From assembly GCF_028464065.1 (NCBI RefSeq), contig NZ_CP116808.1:3501501-3565500 (forward strand): a DNA stretch of 64,000 bases. The letters run 5' to 3'. Within the stretch, counting starts at the first letter, position 1, and each line of letters begins with the position of its first letter. Position numbers and translations under genes: made by a program. Below the pieces are notes generated by a model, which worked only from the letters and a program-made list of their open reading frames with translations, had not been told where the DNA came from and ran no database searches. Of this stretch, positions 24,917 to 34,062 are shown piece by piece. This stretch comes from Saprospira sp. CCB-QB6. Lineage in GTDB: Bacteria; Bacteroidota; Bacteroidia; Chitinophagales; Saprospiraceae.

Positions 24917-27187
24917 TTACTCCTGCAGCTCTTCCCCAAAGCGCAAAATCAAGGCAGGCAAGAGCAAGAGATCCGCTAAAAGGGCCAGAAATAAGCAAAT
25001 ACTGGTGTACAAGCCAATATAAAAGGTGCCCATAAAGCTAGAGAAGAGCAGGCAACTAAAGCCACTAACCAAAATCAAGGTCGTAACGACAATGGCTTTG
25101 CCCGTTCCTCGGAAACAAGCCCGAAGCGCCTCGGCCTTGCTCTTGGCTTTCTGGCTAGCCAAGCGATAGGCGGCCATAAAGTGAATGGAATCATCGACAG
25201 CAATGCCAAAGGCAATAATGAATAGGATAGACGTGGAGATTTTGATGTCAACGCCATTCCATGCCATCAAGGCGCCTACCAAAGTCAAGGGTAAGATGTT
25301 GGGCAAAAGGGCAATGCTGGCCATACTCCAAGAACGGAAGAGATACAACATGAGCAGAAAGATAAAGACAAAGCAAAGCAAGAGCCCATAAAAGACATTA
25401 TCTGCAATACACTGATTGTTGATGTCCATCAGATAGGCCGAGCCCGTCAACCGATAATCAATGAGCTGATCGAGCTGTTGGTCTTGAATAAATTGAGCCA
25501 AAGCAGCATGCCGCTTTTGGGCTTCTAAACTTCCCATATCGGGCATTTTGCCAGCAAAACGTCCCGTTTTTCCATCAGCCAAAACAACCAAGGGATAACG
25601 CCCATTGGCCAAGAAATTAGCCTCAATTTTTTGGGCCTTTTTCCATTCTGCTCGACGCTGAGGCAGCCGATAATAGTCCGCCTTGCCCGAATGCGTCATC
25701 CGATTGGCCATTTTGAGGCGGGCCAAGGGGCTAAACATGCTCCCCAAGCCATAATCCTTTAATAAGTACTGCTCCAATTGGTCCAAGGCCCGCAAAACGG
25801 CCGTATCTGCTAGGGTTTTGCTGCTGTCTTTTAAGACAATCTCCATCTCAAACTGCCTGGTCCCCTTAAACTCATTTTCAAAGAAGCGAGAATCTACAAT
25901 TTGTGGGTGCCGCTCACTTAAATCGTCTAGTACATGCTGGTTGATCCGCAACTGACTGCTGCCCCAAAGGCCCAGAACCATCAAGACGGAAGCGCTAATG
26001 ATAATTTTCCCATAATGCTGCTCCACCCAAAGAGCCAAATGCCCCAGTTGCTGTTGCCAAAAGTCGTCTTTGGCCGCTTTGAGCTGGAAATTTTTTTGAC
26101 TTATACTGATTAGGGCCGGAAAAAAGCTGTAGGTCAGCAAAAACGCATAAATAAGGCCCAAAGAAGCAAAGGCGCCTAGGTTAATCAATGGACTCACATT
26201 GGAAAATAGCAGGCTCAAAAAGCCGATTATGGTGGTCCCACTGGTCAAAATAGTGGCCGTTCCTACCTTTTTTATGGCCCTTTTGAGCGCCTGTGTTTTG
26301 GGCTGTCCCATTTGTAGCTCTAGCAAGAATTTACTAAACAAATGGATGACATTGGAAATCCCAATAATGAGGATAATAGTCGGAATCATGTTAGAGATAA
26401 AGTCAAGCGTAAAGCCCAACCACATCATCGTTCCCAAGGTCCAAAGTACGGTAACGCCAACCACCGAAAGCGGCATCCATATCCCCCAAAATCTTCGGTA
26501 ACTAAAGAAAAGGGCAATAATAATGACCAAAATAGAGAGACCGACAAAGGTGGCCACCTCCTGCCTAGACAAGTCGACAAAAGTGGTTTGCCCATAGCAT
26601 TTTCCCGCAAAATGCAGGGCCTTAAATTGCTCAAAAGGCTGAATTAGACTATCTATTTGGCCAATTAGTTGGGCGCAATCCTCGTACTGCATGCCCTCTT
26701 TTTGTTGCATCAAAATCAAAACAGATTGCTGGTCCTCGGCAAAAAGTTGGCCCAGCAAATCGGGCCGTTCAATTACCTTTAGGCTATCTTGAGCTAGCCG
26801 AGCCGCCGAGCTATCTAGGGCCAGCAGCGGACTGCTATTCATCAGATCCATAAAAGGAACATAGCGATAAACTTCCTGTTTGGTCGGTCCAATCAGTTGC
26901 TCAATTTCGGCCAATTGCAGCAGGCTATTACTCAGGCTATCCACCTCTTTCAGAAACTCGGGCTGGTAAATATGGGCCCCTTTGCACTCTATGCCCAGCA
27001 AAATATAGTTGTTATCCCAGCCAAAACGCTCGACATAACCCTCAAAAAAATCGGTTTCCTCATGTTCTAGAGGGTAAAAATGGCGCAGATCAAAATCAAA
27101 TTGTAGTCGGCTAATGACTCCCCAAAGCATAAAAAGGCTAATCAGGGCGGTGGCTAGCAAGATGCTGATACTCTGTTTCTTATTCAA
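24917..27187 (-). CDS. RND-superfamily exporter (MMPL/SSD type)
   Basis: 756 residues in two homologous halves, each with one helix, a large extracytoplasmic loop, then five or six helices. Seen: VGLSILVIIIALFF, DFISNMIPTIILIIGISNVIHL and ILTSGTTIIGFLSLLFS in the first half; ALLPNILPLTLVGALMAW, FIIAFGIAVDDSIHFMAAY and VTTLILVSGFSCLLFSSF in the second. GIAVDDSIH carries the acidic pair expected for proton coupling. Known: HpnN/MmpL-like exporters move lipids or hopanoids; the substrate here is unknown. Single gene, bracketed by DIRs on both sides. Confidence 0.9.
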   Translation of the reverse strand: MNKKQSISILLATALISLFMLWGVISRLQFDFDLRHFYPLEHEETDFFEGYVERFGWDNNYILLGIECKGAHIYQPEFLKEVDSLSNSLLQLAEIEQLIGPTKQEVYRYVPFMDLMNSSPLLALDSSAARLAQDSLKVIERPDLLGQLFAEDQQSVLILMQQKEGMQYEDCAQLIGQIDSLIQPFEQFKALHFAGKCYGQTTFVDLSRQEVATFVGLSILVIIIALFFSYRRFWGIWMPLSVVGVTVLWTLGTMMWLGFTLDFISNMIPTIILIIGISNVIHLFSKFLLELQMGQPKTQALKRAIKKVGTATILTSGTTIIGFLSLLFSNVSPLINLGAFASLGLIYAFLLTYSFFPALISISQKNFQLKAAKDDFWQQQLGHLALWVEQHYGKIIISASVLMVLGLWGSSQLRINQHVLDDLSERHPQIVDSRFFENEFKGTRQFEMEIVLKDSSKTLADTAVLRALDQLEQYLLKDYGLGSMFSPLARLKMANRMTHSGKADYYRLPQRRAEWKKAQKIEANFLANGRYPLVVLADGKTGRFAGKMPDMGSLEAQKRHAALAQFIQDQQLDQLIDYRLTGSAYLMDINNQCIADNVFYGLLLCFVFIFLLMLYLFRSWSMASIALLPNILPLTLVGALMAWNGVDIKISTSILFIIAFGIAVDDSIHFMAAYRLASQKAKSKAEALRACFRGTGKAIVVTTLILVSGFSCLLFSSFMGTFYIGLYTSICLFLALLADLLLLPALILRFGEELQE

Positions 27188-27204
27188 GTTTGTTTTATTT
27201 TCTG

Positions 27205-27372
27205 TTTTTGGGGCTTGCCCGCCCTTGCGGGCGGGCCGGGCTGGGTATTCCCGTTGGTCATCGAACTGGCGCCCCTGCGGGGCTGGTTGTCGCAGCTCGC
27301 TGATCGCTCGGCCCTTCGGCGCTTGCAGCGGCTCGGTCTGGCCTAACGGCCACTGCTGTCCATCCCTAAGCC
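27205..27372 (-). repeat. DIR repeat, minus orientation, expanded
   Basis: TTTTTGGGGCTTGCCC start, stems CGCCCTTGCGGGCG and GCGCCCCTGCGGGGC, GCTCGCTGATCGCTCGGCCC, GGTCTGGCCTAACGGCCAC, ending CTAAGCC. A candidate promoter lies beyond it, so it may be within the RND mRNA leader. Confidence 0.86.
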
Positions 27373-27421
27373 GGGCGGGCTTAATGGTGCCCTAGATTGG
27401 TTTTGCAGGGGCTCAAGTTCG

Positions 27422-27429
27422 CAAAAATA
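27422..27429 (-). promoter_or_regulatory. Candidate -7 box for the RND gene (TATTTTTG)
   Basis: TAnnTTTG on the minus strand, 235 bases before the RND start. If used, the DIR at 27205 is transcribed in the 5' leader. The rest of 27430-27718 shows no gene. Confidence 0.35.
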
Positions 27430-27718
27430 ATAGAGAACTCTGATCCTGCTTGATATTTTGTGTTAGCTCCCTTTCTGCAAAGGCTACTTATTGGAGCGCT
27501 ATCTTGAGCCCAAACATTATTTTATTAGTCCCTCAACTTTTTCTGAGAGTTTTTGAAGGGGGGATAGAGAATAGGGAAGAAGCCTTTTATATGAAAAAGA
27601 GGTATTTTGTTTTCAGGTCCTGTGATTTTTTATTAGTCCTTCAGCTTTTTCTTTGATTTGCGCAAGTTTGCATTCATTATGGGGCTGCAAGCAGCAGCCC
27701 ATGGCCGAAGGCCAAATT

Positions 27719-27837
27719 GGCCTAGGGGCCTGTAAGGGTGGCCGCAGGCCAGACCGAGGCGCGCAGCGCCGAAGGGCCGAGCAGACCTGCGAGCCCGCGC
27801 ACAGCCCGGCCCGCCTATAGGGCGGGCAAGCCCCAAA
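27719..27837 (+). repeat. DIR repeat, plus orientation
   Basis: GGCCTAGGGGCCTGTAAG, GTGGCCGCAGGCCAGACC, stem GCGCGCAGCGC, AGGGCCGAGCAGACCTGCGAGC, stem GCCCGCCTATAGGGCGGGC, ending GCCCCAAAG. Confidence 0.88.
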
Positions 27838-27871
27838 GAATAGAAATGATTAGAAAATATTTTACAGTTTG

Positions 27872-27879
27872 TATCTTTG
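27872..27879 (+). promoter_or_regulatory. -7 box TATCTTTG that decides the start of the cytochrome gene
   Basis: Overlaps the upstream in-frame TTG at 27877, so translation must begin at the ATG at 27895, which is preceded by an AAGGA-like stretch. Confidence 0.5.
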
Positions 27880-27894
27880 GAAGAAAAGCAAGGA

Positions 27895-29817
27895 ATGAAA
27901 AAATGGATATATATGCTGGGCTTTGGTCTAGCGCTCTTGTTGGTTTATTGTGGAGGTGGGGCAGAAGAAAAGGCAGTCACAGCAGATCATCGCTTTCGCA
28001 ATTTGGGCGATTCGGCTACTTATGTGGGCATGGCGACTTGCCAGAGTTGTCATGGCAATGTGCATCAGAGCTATGTAGAAACGGGCATGGGCCGTTCCTT
28101 TGCCAAGGCGCATCAGGCCAATTCTTCGGCGGATTGGCAGGGCCATCAAAGCATATTTGATACGGCTAGTCAGTATTATTATTTGCCCTTTGCTCAAGAT
28201 TCACAGCTTTATGTGTTGGAGTATCGTTTGGGACCAACAGGCGACACCACACATAAGCGTTTGGAGCAAATTAGCTACATTATTGGTTCGGGGCATCATA
28301 CCAACTCCCATTTAATTAACCGCAATGGCTATGTATATCAGGCGCCAGTGACCTATTATACACAGGATGGGCGTTGGGATTTGGCGCCAGGTTTTGAGGG
28401 CGGGCACAACAGCCGTTTTGATCGCTTAATTGCGCATGAATGTTTGACCTGCCACAACCATTTGCCCAAGGCGGAGGAAGGCGGGCTCAACAAATACCTA
28501 GAAATGCCTGAGGGAATAGAGTGCGAGCGTTGTCATGGGCCGGGGAGCATTCATGCCAAAGAGAAATTGGCGGGATTAATTGTAGATACTAGCAAGCAGA
28601 TAGATTATAGCATTGTCAATCCGCGGCATTTGTCTAGAGAGCTACAAATGGACCTTTGTCAGCGTTGTCATTTGCAGGGGGTAGCGGTCTTGAATCCGGG
28701 CAAAAGCTTCTATGATTTTAAGCCTGGAATGCCTTTATCATCGGTAATGCAGGTCTTTTTGCCTCGTTTTAGCAATTCGGATAAGCGTTTTATTATGGCC
28801 TCACAGGCCGACCGGCTGCGTTTGAGTCCCTGCTACCTAAAAAGCGAAGAATTATCTTGTATTAGTTGTCATAATCCGCATCATGATGTAAAATCGAGGA
28901 CCGAAAACCGCTACAATGAAAGCTGTTTGAGTTGTCATGCGCCCACTGCGCCCAACTTCTGTTCGGTAGAGCCCGCCAAGCGTTTAGAAAAGCAAGATGA
29001 TTGTGTGAGTTGTCATATGCCTCGATCGGGCAGCATTGATATTCCGCATGTGACCATTACGGACCACAATATCTCCAAGGCAACGGCTCGATCGGCCATG
29101 GCCCTTACTCAAGAAGAGACCGAAGAGGTAGCGGCCTTTTTGGGCCTAGCTTGTTTGAGCAAAGACTCGCCCAGCAATTTAGATATGGCCAGGGGGTATT
29201 TGGCCCTTTATGACAAATTTATGGGGCAGCAGGCTGTTTTGGATTCAGCTCAATACTATTTGGAGCAAGAAAAGGCAGAAAATGAGTTGCAGCGGCAGAC
29301 CAAAATACATTTGTTCTTTGCAGCAGAGCGTTATCCAGAGCTGGAAGCTCTTGCCTTGCAAGCCAAGGCAGCGGAAGAAAAGGATGCTTGGACCGCCTAC
29401 CGTTTGGGAGAGGCTTGTTATCGGCAGCAGAATTGGGCCAAGGCTTTGCCCTTTTTGGAGCGGGCGGTGGCCTTATTGCCTTATCATTTAGATTTTAGAG
29501 AAAAGCTGGGGGTTTGTTATGCGCGTTTGGGGCAAAGTGCCAAGGCCGAGCAAGTTTTTCAGGAGGTACTTTTAGAGGACCGCAAACGGCCATTGACCTA
29601 TGCAAATATTGGCTTTATTGCTGCCCAAAAAGGGGAGCTTAAGCGAGCCAATTACTTTTATGATAAGGCTTTGGATTTAGATCCATTACAAGAATCTGCC
29701 ATTTTCAATAAGGCCGCTTTGTCATTAAAACAGGGCAATAAGGCAGAAGCCAAAGCCCTTTTGGAACGTTTGGCAGGAAATGCAAAGGCGGCACAGGCCT
29801 TGAACGCCCTGAGGTAG
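27895..29817 (+). CDS. Heptaheme c-type cytochrome lipoprotein with TPR C-terminus
   Basis: 640 residues from the ATG at 27895. Lipoprotein signal (KKWIYMLGFGLALLLVYC, Cys followed by GGG). Seven CXXCH heme sites: CQSCH, CLTCH, CERCH, CQRCH, CISCH, CLSCH, CVSCH, spread over the first 390 residues, with several extra His that could be distal ligands. The rest is TPR-like (AYRLGEACYRQQNWAKALPFLERAV; EKLGVCYARLGQSAKAEQVF; YANIGFIAAQKGELKRANYF). Known: multiheme proteins of the cytochrome c-554/NrfA-related superfamily carry electrons in the envelope. The TPR part suggests docking to a partner. The reaction is not determined. Confidence 0.9.
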   Translation: MKKWIYMLGFGLALLLVYCGGGAEEKAVTADHRFRNLGDSATYVGMATCQSCHGNVHQSYVETGMGRSFAKAHQANSSADWQGHQSIFDTASQYYYLPFAQDSQLYVLEYRLGPTGDTTHKRLEQISYIIGSGHHTNSHLINRNGYVYQAPVTYYTQDGRWDLAPGFEGGHNSRFDRLIAHECLTCHNHLPKAEEGGLNKYLEMPEGIECERCHGPGSIHAKEKLAGLIVDTSKQIDYSIVNPRHLSRELQMDLCQRCHLQGVAVLNPGKSFYDFKPGMPLSSVMQVFLPRFSNSDKRFIMASQADRLRLSPCYLKSEELSCISCHNPHHDVKSRTENRYNESCLSCHAPTAPNFCSVEPAKRLEKQDDCVSCHMPRSGSIDIPHVTITDHNISKATARSAMALTQEETEEVAAFLGLACLSKDSPSNLDMARGYLALYDKFMGQQAVLDSAQYYLEQEKAENELQRQTKIHLFFAAERYPELEALALQAKAAEEKDAWTAYRLGEACYRQQNWAKALPFLERAVALLPYHLDFREKLGVCYARLGQSAKAEQVFQEVLLEDRKRPLTYANIGFIAAQKGELKRANYFYDKALDLDPLQESAIFNKAALSLKQGNKAEAKALLERLAGNAKAAQALNALR

Positions 29818-29841
29818 TTCAATTACGCCTTAAAAAAATGT

Positions 29842-30423
29842 ATGAAAAAGAAAATTGTGATTATCGTTGGGCATCCCGATAAGGAAAGCTACAACTTTAG
29901 CTTGGCTGCAGCTTATAAAGCTGGGGCCGAGCAATCGGGAGCCGAAGTTCGAGAAATCAATATTCGGGACTTAGATTTTAATCCCAACCTAGAATATGGT
30001 TATCGAAAGCGGACCGAGCTAGAGCCCGACCTACTCCAAAGCCAAGAAACCCTAAAATGGGCCGATCATATTGTTTGGGTGTATCCCGTTTGGTGGGGTT
30101 CTGTTCCCGCCATTATGAAAGGCTTTTTAGATCGGGTGTTGTTGCCAGGCTTTGCCTTTAAGAAGCGAGACGACTCTTTGTGGTGGGATAAGTTTTTTAC
30201 CGGAAAAACCTCTAGAATCATCTCGACCATGGATCAACCCAATTGGTATTATAAATGGATATATAAAGCGCCTAGCCATAATGCCATGAAAAAATTGACC
30301 ATGAATTTCATTGGCGTGAAATCGGTGAAAATCACTTCTATTGGTCCTGTCCGAATGTCTAAAGATGCCTTTAGAGCCAATTGGCTGAAGAAGGTAGAGG
30401 AACTGGGACGGAAAAATAAGTAG
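29842..30423 (+). CDS. NAD(P)H-dependent oxidoreductase, flavodoxin fold
   Basis: 193 residues. Flavodoxin_2-type: IVIIVGHPDKESYNFSLA at the N-terminus (FMN/FAD phosphate loop), HIVWVYPVWWGSVPAIMKGFLDRVLLPGFAF in the middle and a C-terminal KKVEEL helix. Known: the KefF/MdaB/NQO1-like family reduces quinones by two electrons. Starts 24 bases after the cytochrome gene on the same strand, so it is probably co-transcribed. Ends at a hairpin terminator. Confidence 0.88.
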   Translation: MKKKIVIIVGHPDKESYNFSLAAAYKAGAEQSGAEVREINIRDLDFNPNLEYGYRKRTELEPDLLQSQETLKWADHIVWVYPVWWGSVPAIMKGFLDRVLLPGFAFKKRDDSLWWDKFFTGKTSRIISTMDQPNWYYKWIYKAPSHNAMKKLTMNFIGVKSVKITSIGPVRMSKDAFRANWLKKVEELGRKNK

Positions 30424-30436
30424 GGGAGTGGGGAAA

Positions 30437-30472
30437 ACTTACTGGGATAATTCCAGTAAGTTTTTTATTTTT
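30437..30472 (+). terminator. Terminator after the oxidoreductase
   Basis: AACTTACTGG/CCAGTAAGTT arms followed by TTTTATTTTTT. A second small hairpin (TGAGGATT/AATCCTCA, about 30473-30492) follows before the next gene and resembles the one at 62331. Confidence 0.8.
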
Positions 30473-30503
30473 TGAGGATTATTAAATCCTCAAAACTTAC
30501 CCG

Positions 30504-31340
30504 ATGCAAAAACTAAAATGGACCTACCTCGCTATCCCCTTAGCCCTTTTTACCCTTGCCTGCGGCCCCGAAAAAACGAAAGAGCCCCAAGAAACACCAA
30601 CTACGGCTACCAACAACCAAAGCGAGGGCCTAACTGAAGCTACTCCCAAAGAAACCGCCCCCCAAGGCATCCAACTCATCAGCGAGCAGCCAGAAGCACT
30701 TCCCTTTGACTATCAAGAAAAGGAGTATACAGAGATTTATGTCTCTTCTAGTCCTGGCTTAGGCAAGGAGCTGCTCAAAATAACCGCCAGCAATAAGCTG
30801 ATGTACCATTCTAAAAAATACCCCAAGGGGGTAGAGCTACAGTTGGTCGCTGGAAAGTGGGAAGACATGCAGCTAGAAGAGCCCAAAAAGGCTCCTAGTT
30901 TTAGTTTCCCAGGCCAAAAAACAGCCTACAAGATTTACCATCCTTGCGCGCCCTGTGGCCTAATCTCTGTCAATCCCGACGGAAGCAAACAGGAGTTTAA
31001 ATCGCTTTGGGAGGCCGAGGGCAGCCGAGGCATGTTCCGCTGCAAAAATGCGGATGGAAGCACCGAATACCTCTACTTCAAAAATGAAGGGAAAAACATT
31101 TATTACGCTTCTGATAAGCGCCAAAAGTTCGAAAAACTAATTTCTAGCGAGGAACAACGAACTGATATGGGCGTCTATTACGGCAGTACGGTGCAGTTTA
31201 AAGGCAAGCCTCAAAAATATCTGCTTAGCTATGGCGGGGGACAAGGCGCTGGAAATCCACCCATCGTAGAATGCAAAAATCCAGATGGTAGCATCCAAAA
31301 GTTTGAATGGCTCAATAGCCTAGATTTTAAGCTGGAGTAG
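30504..31340 (+). CDS. Lipoprotein of unknown function
   Basis: 278 residues. Lipoprotein signal (LAIPLALFTLAC, Cys then GPEK), a low-complexity Thr/Gln/Glu linker to about residue 55, then a beta-rich domain. The sequence contains the twice-occurring phrase CKNADGSTEYLYF and CKNPDGSIQKFEW, suggesting an internal duplication, plus a CAPCG motif. No enzyme signature recognised. Separated from its neighbours by terminators on both sides, so probably monocistronic. Confidence 0.7.
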   Translation: MQKLKWTYLAIPLALFTLACGPEKTKEPQETPTTATNNQSEGLTEATPKETAPQGIQLISEQPEALPFDYQEKEYTEIYVSSSPGLGKELLKITASNKLMYHSKKYPKGVELQLVAGKWEDMQLEEPKKAPSFSFPGQKTAYKIYHPCAPCGLISVNPDGSKQEFKSLWEAEGSRGMFRCKNADGSTEYLYFKNEGKNIYYASDKRQKFEKLISSEEQRTDMGVYYGSTVQFKGKPQKYLLSYGGGQGAGNPPIVECKNPDGSIQKFEWLNSLDFKLE

Positions 31341-31387
31341 GCCATAAATCACGTTTAATGGGAGAGATTTTTTAAACTTTATTTTTT

Positions 31388-31430
31388 TAAAAGTCAAAGC
31401 TAGATTTTTCAAAGCTTTGACTTTTTTATT
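31388..31430 (+). terminator. Terminator after the lipoprotein gene
   Basis: AAAGTCAAAGCT/AGCTTTGACTTT arms with TTTTTTATT after the stem. Confidence 0.75.
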
Positions 31431-31438
31431 TACATTTG
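31431..31438 (+). promoter_or_regulatory. Candidate -7 box (TACATTTG)
   Basis: TAnnTTTG, 49 bases before the ATG at 31487, immediately after the terminator T-tract. No clear -33 element. Confidence 0.5.
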
Positions 31439-31486
31439 GCCTGAATTGATATTAGTATATATTATATAACTATTTAACTTAACAGG

Positions 31487-32518
31487 ATGAAAAACCTATC
31501 CCTATTTGCTTTCTTGCTTTGCTTTTCTATGCAAGGCCTTTATGCCCAAGTAGATCTGGCCGATAGCCTACAAGCTTACTATCCTTGTAATAATAGTGGT
31601 ACAGATTATTCTGGCTCTGCTACTGGCCCCTTCAATTTAATTGTAGGAACTGGCCTAAGAACCACTACTGACCGTTTTGGTAATGCCGATGCCGCTTTTG
31701 AATACACTAACAATGTGAATAGCTCAACCCTTGAAGGTGGAATAAATATTTCCTACTCAGATCACTATAGCATCGCAATCTGGGTCCGCCAAGATAGCAC
31801 GCCCCTAAATACAAACTTGTTCAAAATGGTTGGTGGATCTACTACTAGCCCCGCACATTTTCAACAAATTGAAATTAACCTAGACGGAAAAGTACAGGGT
31901 ATTGAGGTAGATGCTAGCCAAGAGTCTTTTATGCAAGGCGGAAACTGCGCAAACAGCTCTAGCCTGAGCTCAGACCTCAACACTATGGGCCTTCAAGATG
32001 GCGAATGGCACTTGCTTACTCTAAGCAGAGCTAGCGATACTATGCGCCTTTATGTAGATACCCAAATGGTTGAAATCTCTGCCAATCCCGCCAACCCTTG
32101 CTCTGCCAATCCCTTTATAGAGATGTTTATCGGCTCTACCGGATTTGGCGATGCTACCGTGGCTAGCTTCGATGATATCATGATCTACGATCGCGCAATT
32201 AACCCACAAGAAGTAGCCGCTATTTATAACCTCACGGCTACGTATAACGGTACCCTCTCTAATGCCGTTTTAGCAACTAGCCAAACTAATTTCCGCATTT
32301 TTCCCAATCCTACCCAAACTAACCTAACCGTTACTTTGGAAGAGGTTGAGGCCGAGCAATACCGCATCTACAACGCCTTGGGCCAATTGGTGGCGCAAGG
32401 ACAGTTTGTGGGCCAACAACAAGAAATCAACACAACGAGCCTAAACGCTGGCTTCTACCAACTCGTTTTGCAAACCAACAAGGGCCAGCAACTAAGCCAA
32501 CAGTTTGTTAAACAATAA
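31487..32518 (+). CDS. LamG-like T9SS-secreted protein
   Basis: 343 residues. Signal peptide MKNLSLFAFLLCFSMQGLYA. A concanavalin/LamG fold spans about 25-250 (YPCNNSGTDYSG, FEYTNNVNSS, YSIAIWVRQDS, GEWHLLTLSRASDTMRLYVD, FDDIMIYDRAINPQEVAAIYN). A type-A sorting domain follows (FRIFPNPTQTNLTV, YNALGQLVAQG, AGFYQLVLQ). Known: LamG domains bind carbohydrate or protein ligands; the sorting domain directs T9SS export. Its own promoter and terminator suggest a single-gene unit. Confidence 0.9.
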   Translation: MKNLSLFAFLLCFSMQGLYAQVDLADSLQAYYPCNNSGTDYSGSATGPFNLIVGTGLRTTTDRFGNADAAFEYTNNVNSSTLEGGINISYSDHYSIAIWVRQDSTPLNTNLFKMVGGSTTSPAHFQQIEINLDGKVQGIEVDASQESFMQGGNCANSSSLSSDLNTMGLQDGEWHLLTLSRASDTMRLYVDTQMVEISANPANPCSANPFIEMFIGSTGFGDATVASFDDIMIYDRAINPQEVAAIYNLTATYNGTLSNAVLATSQTNFRIFPNPTQTNLTVTLEEVEAEQYRIYNALGQLVAQGQFVGQQQEINTTSLNAGFYQLVLQTNKGQQLSQQFVKQ

Positions 32519-32545
32519 GATCGATATCTTCTGATCTAAACTATT

Positions 32546-32577
32546 AGGTCCTTCCTTGCTGAGGAGGGACCTTTTTC
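32546..32577 (+). terminator. Terminator after the LamG gene
   Basis: AGGTCCTTCC/GGAGGGACCT stem plus TTTTTC. Almost the same hairpin (AGGTCCTTCC/GGGAGGACCT) follows the BtuG-like gene at 35568, and both are followed at once by a minus-oriented DIR. Confidence 0.8.
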
Positions 32578-32579
32578 TT

Positions 32580-32704
32580 TTTTAGGGCCTCCGCTGCGGC
32601 TTCGCCTTGCGGCGCTACGTTTCGGGGCTCGCTGTTCGCTCGGCCCTTCGGCGGCTTTGCCGCCTCGGTCTGGCCTGACGGCCACCCCTGCACATCGCTA
32701 GGCC
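32580..32704 (-). repeat. DIR repeat, minus orientation
   Basis: TTAGGGCCTCCGC, GGCGCTACGTTTCGGGGC, GCTCGCTGTTCGCTCGGCCC, stem GGCGGCTTTGCCGCC, GGTCTGGCCTGACGGCCAC, ending CTAGGCC. Confidence 0.88.
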
Positions 32705-32769
32705 GCGTCGCTTCGCTCCTTTCTAGACGCCTATTTATAAAAAGAAGGACCATAAACTCCCTTTTATTT

Positions 32770-32812
32770 AAACTCCGCTAAGATGATCTTCTTGGCGGAG
32801 TTCTTTATTTTT
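32770..32812 (+). other. Stable hairpin directly upstream of the DUF2279 gene
   Basis: AACTCCGC/GCGGAGTT with an inner AAGAT/ATCTT stem, then CTTTATTTTT, ending a few bases before the ATG at 32817. It looks like a terminator or attenuator placed in the leader. Confidence 0.5.
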
Positions 32813-32816
32813 AGGC

Positions 32817-33806
32817 ATGAAAAAATTACTTCTTCTTCTCCTCTTTTCTTTTGTGCTACTAGACGCTTTTGCTCAAGATAGTAGCCGACTTTCGTTTTGG
32901 GCGCCTGCGCCCCAATTTCATCCAGCGCGCTTTTGGTCCGTAACGGCAGCCGTAGGTGCTGGCTATACCGCCACTTCTTATGCCTTGGCCAGAGCTTGGT
33001 ACGCCAATTACGACCGAACTTCTTTCCATTTTTTTAATGATAATTACGGTTGGCGACAAATGGACAAAATGGGCCATCTCATGACCACTAACTTTGAAGC
33101 CAAATGGCTGGGCCATTTGTACCACTGGTCCGGAATGCCTAAGAAACAAGCCGCTTGGGTCGGCTTTGGTGGCAGTATGCTCTTTCAAGGCACTGTTGAG
33201 CTAATGGATGGCTATTCCGAAGCCTGGGGGTTCAGTTGGGGAGATGTCGGCTTTAATACCTTGGGTGCCTCGGCCTATTTGGCCCAAGAACTCTTTTGGG
33301 AAGAGCAGCGAGTTTTATTTAAGCTCTCTGTGCATCGGCCCAATTACGCCAATTCCCCCATCTACGCCCGCAACAATCCCTTGGCCCAAACGAGTTTGCA
33401 AGAACGAGCCGACCAACTCTATGGGAGCAGCTTTCCCGAACTCTTTTTTAAGGAATATAATGGACAAACAATCTGGATGTCGGTCAATATCGCCTCCTTT
33501 TTGCCCGAACGCCCAAAATATCTGCCCCCTTGGCTAAATGTAGCCTTTGGTTATGGCATTGAAAACGTTTTTGGGGCCGAGCGCAACCGCTGGTACAATG
33601 AAGATTTGGCCGTTTTTGAAGCCCCCGCCAATTATCCTCGAATGAGCCAATATTATTTATCCTTAGATATCGACTTTGAGCGGATTCCGACTAAATCTAA
33701 AAGCCTAAAGTCCTTTCTGATGATGCTCAATGTTTTTAAACTGCCTTTTCCGGCCCTAGAGTACAACAGCCAAGGGCAATGGCGAGGCCACTTCCTCCAT
33801 TTTTAA
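32817..33806 (+). CDS. DUF2279 family envelope protein
   Basis: 329 residues. Signal peptide MKKLLLLLLFSFVLLDAFA. Core DUF2279 (YfiM-like) stretch: DKMGHLMTTNFEAKWLGHL, GFGGSMLFQGTVELMDGYSEAWGFSWGD and NTLGASAYLAQELFW, that is, a conserved DKxGH and DGxS..WGFSxGD pattern. A C-terminal part with aromatic-rich segments ends in GHFLHF. The family is widespread in Bacteroidota envelopes without a defined role. It lies alone in the gap between two DIRs. Confidence 0.82.
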   Translation: MKKLLLLLLFSFVLLDAFAQDSSRLSFWAPAPQFHPARFWSVTAAVGAGYTATSYALARAWYANYDRTSFHFFNDNYGWRQMDKMGHLMTTNFEAKWLGHLYHWSGMPKKQAAWVGFGGSMLFQGTVELMDGYSEAWGFSWGDVGFNTLGASAYLAQELFWEEQRVLFKLSVHRPNYANSPIYARNNPLAQTSLQERADQLYGSSFPELFFKEYNGQTIWMSVNIASFLPERPKYLPPWLNVAFGYGIENVFGAERNRWYNEDLAVFEAPANYPRMSQYYLSLDIDFERIPTKSKSLKSFLMMLNVFKLPFPALEYNSQGQWRGHFLHF

Positions 33807-33910
33807 CAAAGATATAAGTTGCAAAGCAGGCAAAAACTACTAGCTTTGCGGCCAAATGACGGAAAGATTTTTTTTGGATGTAGAAGGCGCTGGCCGCTAG
33901 CCAGCGCCTC

Positions 33911-34033
33911 GGCTGAGGGATGGAAAAGGGTGGCCCAAAGGGCCAGACCCAGGCGGCAAAGCCGCCGCAGGGCCGAGCGAATAGCGAGCCCTGACACAGC
34001 CCGACCCGACCGCAGGGAGGGGCAGCCCCAAAA
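33911..34033 (+). repeat. DIR repeat, plus orientation
   Basis: Preceded by stem AGGCGCTGGC/GCCAGCGCCT (33885-33909). GGCTGAGGGATGG, GTGGCCCAAAGGGCCAGACC, stem GGCGGCAAAGCCGCC, AGGGCCGAGCGAATAGCGAGC, ending GGGCAGCCCCAAAA. The riboswitch follows about 30 bases on. Confidence 0.88.
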
Positions 34034-34062
34034 CAACAACAACTAGATTTTCCGATTCAAGA

